Source: Sphingomonas sp. NFR04
GTDB taxonomy: Bacteria; Pseudomonadota; Alphaproteobacteria; Sphingomonadales; Sphingomonadaceae
Assembly: GCF_900114095.1 (NCBI RefSeq)
Contig: NZ_FORV01000006.1
Span: 1 to 64,000, forward strand
Length of the DNA: 64,000 nucleotides
Direction of reading: 5' to 3'
The notes under the pieces are model-generated. The model did not search any database. It saw nothing but the letters and a program-made list of their open reading frames with translations, and was not told the origin of the DNA. The translations under genes and the position numbers were made by a program. Below, piece by piece: positions 27,272 through 36,241 of the stretch; position 1 is the first letter of the stretch, and the number at the start of each line of letters is the position of its first letter.

Positions 27272-29777
27272 CCGGCGGCGCCTCCGGTGTCGCGGCAGGG
27301 CGGGCGAGGAAGCGGCTATAGGCCCAGCCGATCGCGATCAGCGCCACGCCGAGCCCGAGGAAGGAAAGGATGCGCAGCAGCCCGTCCAGCGCGGCGGCGT
27401 CGACCAGGAACACCTTGCAGGTGGTGAGGGTCAGCAGCCCCAGCCCGGCAAGCCGCAAATCGTGCCGCCCCGCCGCGATGCCGCGCCACAGCCAGGCAAG
27501 CGCGAGGAGGAGCAGCGCGGCGGAATAGCCGCCATTTTCCAGGCTGCCGATCGGTCCGGTGAGCAGCGTGCCGTGCGCCGCCCATCGGATCGCGGCCAGT
27601 GCGGCGGCGATGCTGAGCAGCGCGGCGGGCACGCGCAGCCGCGGCAGCGTCCAGCACCAGAAGGCGGCGAGGGCGAGATGCGCGGCGAGCAGCGGGCCCG
27701 CTTGCTGCGCGACGAAGGCGGGGTTGAGTAGGAGCAGATCGAACCAGACCAGCCGGACGAGGCCGAGCAGCAGCAACGCCTTGGCCAGCCCCGGCAGTCG
27801 CCCGGCGCGGAGCAGCGCCCATCCGGCGGCGAGCGCAGCTTGGGTGAACAGCGCACGCTCGACAAAGCCCCAGGCGAGGAAGCGCTCGGGCGTCGCGATC
27901 GCCAGCGGCTGCTTGGCGAGCGTGTAGAGCAGCAGCACGGCGCTCGTGCCTGCGAGGATCGCGGCGGCGCGGCGGGCGCGGCCGAAGGCGCGCGGATCGG
28001 TGAAAAGGAAGGCCAGCGCCGCCGCGATCGGCAGCGCAAGGACGCGCAGCAGATCGGCAAAGGCGGGCAGTTCGTTGTACGGCAGGCGGTCGCCGGTCAG
28101 CGAGGCGAAGATCGCCGACGCGTTGTCGAGCAGGGGCAGCGCCGCGGCGACGAGTGCGGCGAGCAGCCACAGGATCGGCAGCGCGAACAGGCTCGGCGCG
28201 CGCACCTGCCGCGCCCAGACGGCGAGCCCACCCAGCACCAACGCGAGCGGCAGCGACAGCCAGCCCTGTGGCAGCGGCTGGGCCAGCGCGACGGTCAGCA
28301 GCACCGCGCTCGCCAGCGTCGCGGCGATGAGTGCGGGGTCGTCGGCTTCGCTGCGCAGCATCCAGGCGAGCCGCGCGCAGGCGAGCGCGGCGGCGAGTTC
28401 GAGCAGGCCCCAGCCGAGTGGGGGCAGCAGCGTTGGGGCCAGTATATGCGCCACCAGCACCGGTCCCGCGGCGCCCAGCAGCGCGAGCGCGATCCATTGC
28501 CGCCCGCGTGCGGCCAGCGCCTGCCCCGCGCCCGTGAAGAGCAGCGCCGCGACCAGCGCGCCCGCCGGCGTGCTGCCGTGATGCACGGCGGTGAGGCCCA
28601 GGCTCTCCAGCGCGAGCAGCAATGCCATCGCGGCGAGGGCGCCAGGCAGATAGACCGGGTCGCGCCAGGCAAGCACCAGCGTCGCCGCGGCGAGGACGAG
28701 GTAGAAGCTCCAGGCGAGTGGCCCGAAATCTAGCCCCGGCGCGATCGCCACCAGCTGCAGCAGCCCCACCAGCAGCGGCGCCAGTCGCAGCCAGCGGTTG
28801 CGCAGCCCCGCGGCGGGCAGCGCGGCACTCGCGCCGCCGGCGAGCAGCATGGTGTAGAGCCCGATTGCGGAGAGATTGCCGTGCCCGTCGAGCACGGCGA
28901 TCAGGAACTGGGTCCAGCCCAGTCCCGCGACGCTCGCCGCCAGCGCCAGCCAACCCCAGCGGCGATGCACCGCCAGCCCGAACAAGGCGGCGACGAACAG
29001 CCCGAGATAGACGAGCAGCGGCGCGATTCCCGCGGCGTTGAACCCGGCGACCAGGGGCGCAAGGAAGCCGCCCGCCAGCGCCATGATCGCGGTCGGCGGG
29101 CCGTGGCGCAGCGACAGCCCCATTGCGCCCAGCGTCACGAGCACCACGGCACCGAAGGCGGTGAGCGGCGCGATCAGATGGTAGAGCGCGGCGGCCATGT
29201 AGAGCGTGCCGTAGAGGCTGGCGATGCCCGCCCCGGCGAACACCTGGCCCAGCCGGGCATCGTCGCGGGTGGCGGGCAGGCGGCGCACGGCTTCGCTCGC
29301 CGCGACCAGCGCGAGGCCGAACAGCGCGGCGATGAAAGTGCGCGCAGCGGGGCCGAGCAGGCCCTGCTCGATCGAATAGCGCACCAGGAAGAAGCCGGCG
29401 AGCACCAGCGCGACGCCGCCGATCCAGATCGGCAGGCGGCCGCCGACCAATGTCTCGAAGCTGAGGCGGGGCAGGGTGAAGGCCGGGCGGGGTGCCTGCG
29501 GCGGCGGTGCCTTGACCGGCGCGGGTGTGTGCACCGGCGGGATGGCGGTTCCGTCTTCGGTCTCGTCCGCGGGTATGCGCGAGCCCTGGGGCTCGGCGGT
29601 TCGCACGCTTGCCGCCGGCCGTGTGGCCGGGGGCGGTGCCTGCTCGCGGCCGTCGAGCCGCGCGAGCCGCACCTCCAGCGTCTGCAGGTCGCGCTCTAGC
29701 CGGTCGATCCGCCGCTTCAACACGGCGAAGGCGGTCGCGGCGGCAACGACGAGCAGCAGGAAGGCATAGGCGGTCAT
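27264..29777 (-). CDS. DUF2339 large membrane protein
   Basis: An 837-residue protein almost entirely made of membrane helices (more than twenty hydrophobic segments). The N-terminus has one helix, then a coiled-coil stretch (RRIDRLERDLQTLEVRLARL), then a proline-rich linker, then the DUF2339 helices (GGRLPIWIGGVALVLAGFF, then VRYSIEQGLLGPAART). The ATG at 29777 is used in preference to a start 78 bases upstream. Function unknown; the family is common in Gram-negative bacteria. Convergent with the DUF6456 gene. Confidence 0.85.
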   Translation of the reverse strand: MTAYAFLLLVVAAATAFAVLKRRIDRLERDLQTLEVRLARLDGREQAPPPATRPAASVRTAEPQGSRIPADETEDGTAIPPVHTPAPVKAPPPQAPRPAFTLPRLSFETLVGGRLPIWIGGVALVLAGFFLVRYSIEQGLLGPAARTFIAALFGLALVAASEAVRRLPATRDDARLGQVFAGAGIASLYGTLYMAAALYHLIAPLTAFGAVVLVTLGAMGLSLRHGPPTAIMALAGGFLAPLVAGFNAAGIAPLLVYLGLFVAALFGLAVHRRWGWLALAASVAGLGWTQFLIAVLDGHGNLSAIGLYTMLLAGGASAALPAAGLRNRWLRLAPLLVGLLQLVAIAPGLDFGPLAWSFYLVLAAATLVLAWRDPVYLPGALAAMALLLALESLGLTAVHHGSTPAGALVAALLFTGAGQALAARGRQWIALALLGAAGPVLVAHILAPTLLPPLGWGLLELAAALACARLAWMLRSEADDPALIAATLASAVLLTVALAQPLPQGWLSLPLALVLGGLAVWARQVRAPSLFALPILWLLAALVAAALPLLDNASAIFASLTGDRLPYNELPAFADLLRVLALPIAAALAFLFTDPRAFGRARRAAAILAGTSAVLLLYTLAKQPLAIATPERFLAWGFVERALFTQAALAAGWALLRAGRLPGLAKALLLLGLVRLVWFDLLLLNPAFVAQQAGPLLAAHLALAAFWCWTLPRLRVPAALLSIAAALAAIRWAAHGTLLTGPIGSLENGGYSAALLLLALAWLWRGIAAGRHDLRLAGLGLLTLTTCKVFLVDAAALDGLLRILSFLGLGVALIAIGWAYSRFLARPAATPEAPPVT

Positions 29778-29877
29778 CGCGCCGGACTTCGCACGTTCGG
29801 GCGGCGATGTCGCGCACGGGGCGCGCAACACGGCGCAAAATCGGCTATGCTGCACGCCATCAAGGAGAGGAACGCCG

Positions 29878-30552
29878 ATGATCGTCTATGGTTCGACATT
29901 GTCCCCGTACGTGCGCAAATGCATGGTGTTCGGGGCGGAGAAGGGCTTGGAACTGCAGCTGAAATTCGCGGGGCCCGGCAGCCCCGATCCCGAATTTCGC
30001 GCGATCAGCCCGTTCGGCAAGATCCCCGGCTTTCGCGACGGCGACTTCACCATCGCCGATTCGTCCGCGATCGTCACCTATCTCGAAGCCAAATATCCCG
30101 AGCCCAATCTGATCCCGCTGGCGCCCGAGGCCCGCGCCTGCACCATCTGGTTCGACGAACTGGCCGACACCATCATGATGGCGGCGGGTGGGGCTATTTT
30201 CGGGAATCGGTTCGTGAAGCCGCGGGTAATGCAGCTGCCGTGCGACCATACGGCGGCGGACCAGGCCGAGAACGAGCAGCTGCCGCCGATCTTCGCCTAT
30301 CTGGAGAAGGCCATCCCCGACAGCGGCTTCCTGGTGGAGGACCGGCTGACCCTGGCGGACATCGCCATCACCAGCCCGCTCGCCACGCTCGGCTGCATCG
30401 GCGTGTGCGTCGATGCCGCCCGCTACCCCCGCACCGCCGCCTATGTCGATGCGATCCACGCTCGGCCGAGCTTCGCCGCGATCCTCGCCCGCGACAAGGC
30501 GCAGGTGGAGGCGATGGGCGGCGCAGTAGCCAAGGCGACTGTCGCCGCCTAA
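29878..30552 (+). CDS. Glutathione S-transferase family protein
   Basis: A 224-residue protein. The thioredoxin-like N-terminal domain starts MIVYGSTLSPYVRKCMVFG; the glutathione-site stretches SPFGKIPGF and ADSSAIVTYLEAKYPEP are present. The C-terminal half is helical, with EDRLTLADIAITSPLATLG, the N-capping box typical of GSTs. AAGGAGAGG precedes the ATG. The substrate is not predictable. It is directly followed by dapF (stop and start adjoin), so the two share a transcript. Confidence 0.9.
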   Translation: MIVYGSTLSPYVRKCMVFGAEKGLELQLKFAGPGSPDPEFRAISPFGKIPGFRDGDFTIADSSAIVTYLEAKYPEPNLIPLAPEARACTIWFDELADTIMMAAGGAIFGNRFVKPRVMQLPCDHTAADQAENEQLPPIFAYLEKAIPDSGFLVEDRLTLADIAITSPLATLGCIGVCVDAARYPRTAAYVDAIHARPSFAAILARDKAQVEAMGGAVAKATVAA

Positions 30553-31509
30553 ATGGGCGGCATGCGCATCCCCTTCACCAAGTGCCACGGCTCGGGCAAC
30601 GACTTCCCGCTGATCGACGCGCGTGCGTTGACGCTGTCCGAGCCCGACTGGGCGACGCTCGCCCGCCTGCTCGCCGATCGCGCCGGGCCGGTGGGCGGTG
30701 ACGGCCTGCTCGCGCTGGTGCCGGGCGACGATACCCACGCCTTCGGCATGCGGATGTGGAATTCGGACGGCTCCGAGGCCGAGACCTGCCTCAACGGCCT
30801 GCGCTGCACCGCGCGGCTGGGCTTCGATCTGCTGGGGCTGGACGCCGCGCAGGTGAAGCTCAAGACCAGCTCGGCCAGCGTCGCGCGCGATCCGGAGATC
30901 GCCCCCGGCGTTGCGACGATCCGCACGCTGGTCGGTCCCAACTCGACCCGCGCCGCCGATGTCGGGCTGGTCGGCGCGCCCGAGCAGGTGCTCGATGCCC
31001 CCATTGACGGCCTGCCGGACCCGCGCGCCTTCACCGCCGTGGCGATGCCCAACCCGCATCTGGTGACCTTTGTCGACCAGGTCGACGAGGCCGAGCTGGT
31101 GGCACTTGGGGAATGGTGCGAAAGCCGCCCGGCGCTGCTCCCGGCACGCGCCAACGTGTCGTTCGTCGAGCTGCGCGGGCCCACCCGCCTGTTCGTCCGC
31201 ACCTTCGAGCGCGGCGTGGGGCTGACCGACAGCTGCGGCAGCGCCATGGCCGCCTCGGTGCTGAGCGCCGCGCTCACCGGCCGGGTGCCCTTCGGCGCCC
31301 CGATCGAGGTATTCAACCGCGGCGGCATGGTCCGCGGCCAGGCCGAGGCGGACACGCGGGTGATGCTCAGCGGCAACGCCACGTTCGAGGCGGAGCGGGC
31401 GGTGGAAGTGGATTTCGCCGCCGGCACGCTGGGCGCGGTGGAGATGCTGCGCGATCGCGGCGAGGAGCGCGCGGCCTGGGAGGCGATGGTCGCCGGGCTG
31501 GCGGGCTGA
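30553..31509 (+). CDS. dapF: Diaminopimelate epimerase family protein
   Basis: A 318-residue protein of the DapF fold, converting LL- to meso-diaminopimelate for lysine and peptidoglycan. GSGNDF is at the start; the two catalytic cysteines are in ETCLNGLRC and TDSCGSAM. The first motif reads CLNG where most DapF have CGNG, and the second CGSA rather than CGTG. The substrate-binding FERGVG stretch is intact, and length exceeds the usual ~275. The ATG at 30553 adjoins the GST stop (TAAATG); ATG 30562 is an alternative. If a more canonical dapF exists elsewhere, this could be a paralogue. Confidence 0.8.
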   Translation: MGGMRIPFTKCHGSGNDFPLIDARALTLSEPDWATLARLLADRAGPVGGDGLLALVPGDDTHAFGMRMWNSDGSEAETCLNGLRCTARLGFDLLGLDAAQVKLKTSSASVARDPEIAPGVATIRTLVGPNSTRAADVGLVGAPEQVLDAPIDGLPDPRAFTAVAMPNPHLVTFVDQVDEAELVALGEWCESRPALLPARANVSFVELRGPTRLFVRTFERGVGLTDSCGSAMAASVLSAALTGRVPFGAPIEVFNRGGMVRGQAEADTRVMLSGNATFEAERAVEVDFAAGTLGAVEMLRDRGEERAAWEAMVAGLAG

Positions 31510-31536
31510 GCGCCCAGAAGCGCCCAGCCCCACCTT

Positions 31537-32337
31537 TCAGGCGCGGGCGACAACCCGCGTCTTGCGGCGAATCGCCGCGCCGACCATGCCGAAGCCGGTG
31601 ATCAGGATCGCCCAGCTCGCCGGCTCGGGCACCGGGGAGATGGTGAAGCTGCCCAGGGTGAACTGGTACACAATCTTGTGGTCGGGCCAGGGATCATCGC
31701 CGGTATAGCCTGCTGGCGGCGTTGCCTGCCAGCTCACCTCGGCTTCGTTATAGCCAAGATAGCTGCCGTCGTTGCCGAGCGAGAAATCGAGGATGTTCTT
31801 CTTGCTGCCGTCCAACGGCGCGTAGGTGTCGAGGAACAGCGCCCCCGCGACGTCCGGCCGCGTCGTCGCCGTGATCGGCCCGAGCGTGCAAGCGCCATAG
31901 GGTTGATATCCGGTGTTGCAGAGATCCGTGATCGTGGGCTTGGCCATCTGCACCGTCGATGGCAGCGACAAGGTGTTGAAGCTGACCTGAAGGACCTTCT
32001 CGTAGCTGGGATATCCGAAGTCGAGATTGGGGATCGTGGACCAGCCCAAGGTCAGGTCCATGAAGGACTTCGCAGCGGTGACCCCGTCGACCTTCGTGTC
32101 GAACATCGCGGCGAAGCGCGTCTCGGAGGAGACGATATCGAGGCCCCAGTCTCCGGTAGAGGTGGTGGTGACGACCTGCGGGTCGTTGATGATTGCCTGG
32201 AAGGACATGGTGCCGCTTTTCGGCGTCCCCGGCGTGTAGAGCGTGTCGTAATACGCGTTCATCGTGATCTTGTACGGCGTCGCTTCGGCACTCGTGCCGA
32301 GCAGCAGCGCGGCAGCAATCAGCGCAGTTCGTATCAT
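31537..32337 (-). CDS. PEPxxWA-CTERM sorting-domain protein
   Basis: A 266-residue secreted protein. The signal peptide is MIRTALIAAALLLGTSAEA. A beta-rich body follows (Asp/Thr-rich, with a cysteine pair around LCNTGYQPYGAC). The C-terminus is VPEPASWAILITGFGMVGAA then RRKTR, the PEPxxWA-CTERM signal: motif, membrane helix and basic tail, which is processed by exosortase/archaeosortase systems and delivers the protein to the cell surface. No exosortase gene is in the window. ATG 32337 is taken because the signal peptide begins there. Function of the body unknown. Confidence 0.88.
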   Translation of the reverse strand: MIRTALIAAALLLGTSAEATPYKITMNAYYDTLYTPGTPKSGTMSFQAIINDPQVVTTTSTGDWGLDIVSSETRFAAMFDTKVDGVTAAKSFMDLTLGWSTIPNLDFGYPSYEKVLQVSFNTLSLPSTVQMAKPTITDLCNTGYQPYGACTLGPITATTRPDVAGALFLDTYAPLDGSKKNILDFSLGNDGSYLGYNEAEVSWQATPPAGYTGDDPWPDHKIVYQFTLGSFTISPVPEPASWAILITGFGMVGAAIRRKTRVVARA

Positions 32338-32501
32338 GGTTCCCACCTGTTTTGACGTTCGAGAACGCGACCGTAGCGGAACATGACTAGGAGGCAATGT
32401 GGTTAACGTTTGAATATCAGCAGCTTATTGCAGGTAGATGAGGTTCCGCCAGGACGACGCTGGCGCGAAGCTGTCCAGATAACCAAATGGGCTAAAATAA
32501 C

Positions 32502-32530
32502 TTGACATCGTCACGCTCTTGTGGCACAAA
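32502..32530 (+). promoter_or_regulatory. Possible promoter upstream of the GTA cluster
   Basis: TTGACA at 32502-32507, a 17-base spacer and CACAAA at 32525-32530. The -35 is a perfect match and the -10 poor. The surrounding 32400-32530 stretch is visibly richer in A and T than the flanking genes. It is the only candidate found ahead of the first GTA gene and points in the right direction. GTA promoters usually need an activator, which would fit a weak -10. Confidence 0.45.
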
Positions 32531-32575
32531 ACAGGAACGCTGAAGAATTGCGAGTCGCCGGGGGCGGCTCCGCTG

Positions 32576-32608
32576 AACGGGCCGGGCACCTTGGTGCTGC
32601 GGCCCGTT
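32576..32608 (+). other. Leader hairpin ahead of the GTA terS gene
   Basis: AACGGGCCG (32576-32584) pairs exactly with CGGCCCGTT (32600-32608), and inside it GCACC (32586-32590) pairs with GGTGC (32593-32597). The result is a two-part stem of 9 and 5 bp, followed by a short T stretch (GTTTG). It lies in the presumed mRNA leader between the promoter and the terS start. It could attenuate or protect the GTA transcript. No gene is read through it. Confidence 0.6.
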
Positions 32609-32629
32609 TGCATGTTCGGGAGAGAGCGG

Positions 32630-33121
32630 GTGGGACTGACGATTTCGGCAGGCAACCAGCGGCGGCGGCAGATGCAAAACGTGAAGGCGTCCGGCTGGAC
32701 GAGCAAGAAGCGGCAGACCTTCCTCGATACGCTGGCGGTAACCTGCAACGTCCATATCGCCTGCGCGGAGGCGGGCATGTCGCGATCGAGCGTCTACCAT
32801 CTCCGCCGGCGCGATCCGGAGTTCGCCGAGCTTTGGCGCCAGGCGCTGCTGATGGGCTATGACCGGCTGGAGGAACGGCTGCTGCGCCGTGCCGGTGCGG
32901 GTATAAACGATGTCGAATTCGGCGGCGGCGACGCGCCGGAGGAGCCGCTGGATCCCGACCTCGCGCTCAGCCTGTTGCGCGCCCACCGCCCGACCGTGGA
33001 GGGGCGGCGCAAACGGCCGGGCGGCGAGATCCACCGCATCAGCCGCGAGGAAGTGCAGGCGGCACTCGCCAAGCGGCTGGATGCGCTGGAGAAGCGGCTC
33101 AAGGCAGAGCAGGGCAAATGA
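32630..33121 (+). CDS. terS: GTA small terminase subunit-like protein (gp1)
   Basis: A ~163-residue protein opening the GTA gene cluster. A helix-turn-helix of the small-terminase kind occupies its first third (RQTFLDTLAVTCNVHIACAE then AGMSRSSVYHLRRRDPEFAE), with a long charged helical tail (ISREEVQAALAKRLDALEKR). GTG 32630 has GGAG seven bases before it; ATG 32672 is an alternative with a weak site. Small terminases recognise DNA and load the motor; in GTAs this function is relaxed, fitting random host-DNA packaging. The stop overlaps terL by four bases. Confidence 0.78.
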   Translation: MGLTISAGNQRRRQMQNVKASGWTSKKRQTFLDTLAVTCNVHIACAEAGMSRSSVYHLRRRDPEFAELWRQALLMGYDRLEERLLRRAGAGINDVEFGGGDAPEEPLDPDLALSLLRAHRPTVEGRRKRPGGEIHRISREEVQAALAKRLDALEKRLKAEQGK

Positions 33122-34428
33122 GCGATCCGCTCGAGCGGCTCGCGCTGCTGCCGCGCAAGGAGCGCGACCGGATGCTGGAGCGCATGTCGGACAGCGAGAT
33201 CCGCGCGTTCAACGAATGGTGGGAACGCTGGGCGCTCAAAGGCCAGTTCTGGCCCGACACCGACTGGCGCGTGTGGTTGATCCGCGCCGGGCGCGGCTTC
33301 GGCAAGACGCGGGCGGGCGCCGAATGGGTGAGCCAGATGGCGCGCGACGTGCCCGGTGCGCGGATCGCGCTGGTCGGCGCGACGATCGAGGATGCGCGGC
33401 GGGTGATGGTGGAGGGGCCCTCCGGGTTGCTTGCACTGGGGCTGGAGGGCGAGATGCTCGACTGGCGTTCGAGTGCGGGCGAGCTGGTGTTCGGATCGGG
33501 CGCCCGCGCGCTCGTCTATTCGGCCGAGGCGCCGGAGAAACTGCGCGGGCCGGAGCATGATTTCGCCTGGGCGGACGAGCTGGCCAAATGGTCGGCGAGC
33601 AGGGCCGACGCGACCTGGGACAATCTGATGATGGGGATGCGCCGCGGCGAGAAGCCGCGGGTGGTGGTGACCACGACGCCGCGCCCGGTGAAGCTGATGC
33701 GCCGGGTGATGGCGATCCCGCCGCCCGACCTGCACGAGACCCGGGGGCGGACGCGGGACAATATCCATCTGCCGCGCAGCTTCGTCGAGGCGATGTTCGC
33801 CGAATATGCCGGCACGCGGCTGGGGCGGCAGGAGCTTGACGGCGAGATGATCGACGATGTCGCGGGCGCGCTATGGCCGGGCGCGCTGATCGAGCGGCAG
33901 CGGCGTGCGGTCGAGGTCCCGCTGGTGCGCGTGGTGGTCGGCGTCGATCCACCGGCGGGGACCGAGGGCGATGCCTGCGGGATCGTCGCGGTCGGCCTGG
34001 GAGCGGACAAGCAGGGCTATGTGCTTGCCGATGCGAGCGTCGCGGGGCTCAGTCCCGAGGGCTGGGCGGCGGCGGTGGCGGACTGCGCCGCGCGGTTCGA
34101 GGCCGAATGCGTGGTGGCGGAGAAGAACCAGGGCGGCGCGATGGTGGCCAGCGTGCTGCAGGCGGCGGACAGCGCGCTGCCGCTGCGACTGGTCCATGCC
34201 AGCCGCGGCAAGTCCGCCCGCGCCGAGCCGGTGGCGCTGCTCTACGAGCGCGGGCTGGTGTGGCATGCGGGCGTGTTCGCGGCGCTGGAGGCGGAACTGG
34301 CCGGGCTGCAGGCGAGCGGTGGGTATGAAGGGCCGGGCCGTTCGCCGGACCGGGCGGATGCGCTGGTCTGGGCGGTGACCGAGCTGATGCTGGGCCGCCG
34401 CGGGCAAGCGAAGGTGCGGACGGTGTGA
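33118..34428 (+). CDS. terL: GTA large terminase subunit (gp2)
   Basis: A 436-residue DNA-packaging motor. Walker A is RAGRGFGKTRAGAEWV; Walker B and the coupling region follow in FAWADELAKWS; the C-terminal nuclease domain contains VVGVDPPAGTEGDACGI (first acidic residue), CVVAEKNQGGAMV and SPDRADALVWA (last acidic pair). These are the expected three acidic clusters of an RNase H-like terminase nuclease. It matches the GTA gp2 / DNA-packaging family. ATG 33118 overlaps the terS stop (ATGA). A repeat island follows its stop. Confidence 0.95.
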   Translation: MSDPLERLALLPRKERDRMLERMSDSEIRAFNEWWERWALKGQFWPDTDWRVWLIRAGRGFGKTRAGAEWVSQMARDVPGARIALVGATIEDARRVMVEGPSGLLALGLEGEMLDWRSSAGELVFGSGARALVYSAEAPEKLRGPEHDFAWADELAKWSASRADATWDNLMMGMRRGEKPRVVVTTTPRPVKLMRRVMAIPPPDLHETRGRTRDNIHLPRSFVEAMFAEYAGTRLGRQELDGEMIDDVAGALWPGALIERQRRAVEVPLVRVVVGVDPPAGTEGDACGIVAVGLGADKQGYVLADASVAGLSPEGWAAAVADCAARFEAECVVAEKNQGGAMVASVLQAADSALPLRLVHASRGKSARAEPVALLYERGLVWHAGVFAALEAELAGLQASGGYEGPGRSPDRADALVWAVTELMLGRRGQAKVRTV

Positions 34429-34439
34429 GAACGCGTCAC

Positions 34440-34831
34440 TAAGCCCCTCCTCCTGGGAGGAGGGGTTGGGGTGGAGGGATTCCAGAACGGTTGTTGGTCT
34501 CTGCGAGGCACAGCCCCACCCCAACCCCTCCCCTGAAGGGGAGGGGCTAAGGGCACACAGCTTTCCGATCCTCCCCGGAGCGGGGAAGGGGGCCATGCGC
34601 GTCAGCGAAGGGTGAAGGGGGCTCTCCACAAGCGAGTCCGGCGCGGAAAGGCGGTGCTGCGGGTGGTGTGGCCGCTTGATCCTCCCCCCGCCAGAGGGAG
34701 GATCTTGGGCATGGCATTTCTAAGCCCCTCCTCCTTGGAGGAGGGGTTGGGGGTGGAGGGATTCCAGAACGTCGGTTGGTCTCTGCGAGACACAGCCCCA
34801 CCCCAACCCCTCCCCTGAAGGGGAGGGGCTT
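34440..34831. repeat. Repeat island within the GTA cluster (two family B copies)
   Basis: Copies of the family B palindrome occupy 34440-34550 and 34721-34831, in the same orientation, opposite to the copy at 1993-2102. Between them lies another GC-rich stretch with two GATCCTCCCC-type hairpin ends (about 34575 and 34680-34705). The whole ~425-base gap between terL and the EF-hand gene holds no supported protein, although frames are open. Confidence 0.85.
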
Positions 34832-34853
34832 TTCAGGCGACAGGAGAAACGCA

Positions 34854-35144
34854 ATGCGAAACTGCATGGCTGCAGGGCTGCTCGCCCTGCTGACGGGCGC
34901 GTGCGCGCTCAATGCGCAGACCGGACTTGCCGTGGGCGCGGGCGTGACCGTGGCGGTGAACGATCGCGACGGCGACGGCATGCTCGATGCCGCCGAGGTG
35001 CAGGCGCTGGTCGCCAAGGTATTTCCCCCTGAGAAGCTGACCGGCGGCTTCTGGGACGGGATGCGCGCCAGCCTCACCGCCGCCTATTGGGCGCGCGACC
35101 TGGATCAGGACGACAAGCTCAGCGTCGCGGAGCTGGCGCGATGA
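34854..35144 (+). CDS. EF-hand lipoprotein inside the GTA cluster
   Basis: A 96-residue protein. The N-terminus is a lipoprotein signal (MAAGLLALLTGAC, with C17 as the lipidated residue), and the mature part has two EF-hand loops: DRDGDGMLDAAE, fully canonical, and DLDQDDKLSVAE, with D in place of the usual G at position six. AGGAG lies before the ATG. The stop overlaps the portal start (ATGA), so it is coupled to the GTA genes. It has no counterpart among the standard RcGTA structural genes that I know. A membrane-anchored calcium binder; role unknown. Confidence 0.82.
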   Translation: MRNCMAAGLLALLTGACALNAQTGLAVGAGVTVAVNDRDGDGMLDAAEVQALVAKVFPPEKLTGGFWDGMRASLTAAYWARDLDQDDKLSVAELAR

Positions 35145-36241
35145 AGTGGTTCGGGCGGAAGGCCGCGCGCGACGGGCAGCGGCCGGCGCTGGCGCGCGGC
35201 GGCTGGAGCAGCGTCGGCGACTGGCCGCGCAGCTACGAGGTGCAGCTGCGTGAGGGCTATTGCCAGAACCCGGTGGCGCAGCGCGCGGTGCGGATGGTGG
35301 CGGAGGGCGTCGGCGGCGCACCGCTGACCGGCAGCGATCCGGCGCTGCTCGCGCTGGTCGCAGCACCTTCGGGCGGGCAGCGGCTGCTCGAGACGCTGGC
35401 GGCGCAGCTGCTGCTCCACGGCAATGCCTATGTCCAGCTGCTCACCGACGAGGCCGGCACGCTGCACACGCTCTATGCGCTGCGCCCCGAGCGGGTGACG
35501 GTGGAGCCCGATGCTGCCGGCTGGCCGGTCGCCTATCGCTACCGGGTCGGCGAGCATGTCACCCGGTTGGCGGCGGACGATGGCGGGCGGCCGCAGATCC
35601 TGCATCTGCGCGCCTTCCATCCGGCCGACGACCATTATGGCCTGGGCTGCCTGGATGCGGCGGCGGGCGCGATCGCGATCCACAATGCGGCGACGCGGTG
35701 GAACAAGGCGCTGCTCGACAATGCCGCGCGGCCGAGCGGGGCGCTGGTCTATGATCCGGGCGACGGTTCGGCGCTGGCGCCCGACCAGTTCGCGCGCCTG
35801 AAGGACGAAATGGAGGCCGGGTTCGCCGGCGCCGCCAATGCCGGGCGGCCGATGCTGCTCGAAGGCGGCCTCAAATGGCAGGCGATGAGCCTGACCCCCG
35901 CCGACATGGATTTCGTCGGCCTCAAGGCGGCGGCGGCGCGCGAGATCGCGCTGGCCTTCGGGGTGCCGCCGATGCTGCTCGGGCTGCCCGGCGACGCCGC
36001 CTACGCCAATTACCGCGAGGCCAATCGCGCGCTGTGGCGGCTCGCGATCCTGCCGATGGCCGAGCATCTGCTCGGCGGGCTGGTCCAGGGGCTGGGCGCC
36101 TGGTTTCCGGGCGCCGCGCTCGCAGTCGATCTCGATCGGGTGACGGCGCTGGCCGAGGAGCGCGAGCTGCTCTGGCGGCAGGTTGCGGGCGCCGATTTCC
36201 TGACGAGCGAAGAGAAACGCAAGATGGTGGGGTTGCCATGA
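35141..36241 (+). CDS. GTA portal protein (gp3, HK97 family)
   Basis: A 366-residue HK97-type phage portal, the ring through which DNA enters the head. It begins MKWFGRKAARDGQ and contains HGNAYVQLLTD, YALRPERVTVEPD, the NAATRWNKALLDNAARPSG crown-helix region, and GVPPMLLGLPGDAAYANY, the characteristic HK97 portal segment. The ATG at 35141 overlaps the EF-hand stop. The stop overlaps the next gene by four bases. Confidence 0.95.
   Translation: MKWFGRKAARDGQRPALARGGWSSVGDWPRSYEVQLREGYCQNPVAQRAVRMVAEGVGGAPLTGSDPALLALVAAPSGGQRLLETLAAQLLLHGNAYVQLLTDEAGTLHTLYALRPERVTVEPDAAGWPVAYRYRVGEHVTRLAADDGGRPQILHLRAFHPADDHYGLGCLDAAAGAIAIHNAATRWNKALLDNAARPSGALVYDPGDGSALAPDQFARLKDEMEAGFAGAANAGRPMLLEGGLKWQAMSLTPADMDFVGLKAAAAREIALAFGVPPMLLGLPGDAAYANYREANRALWRLAILPMAEHLLGGLVQGLGAWFPGAALAVDLDRVTALAEERELLWRQVAGADFLTSEEKRKMVGLP

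Noticed and set aside
32519..32629. Longer terS starting at ATG 32519
   Set aside because: It would read through the leader hairpin, has no ribosome-binding site, and adds residues without family match.
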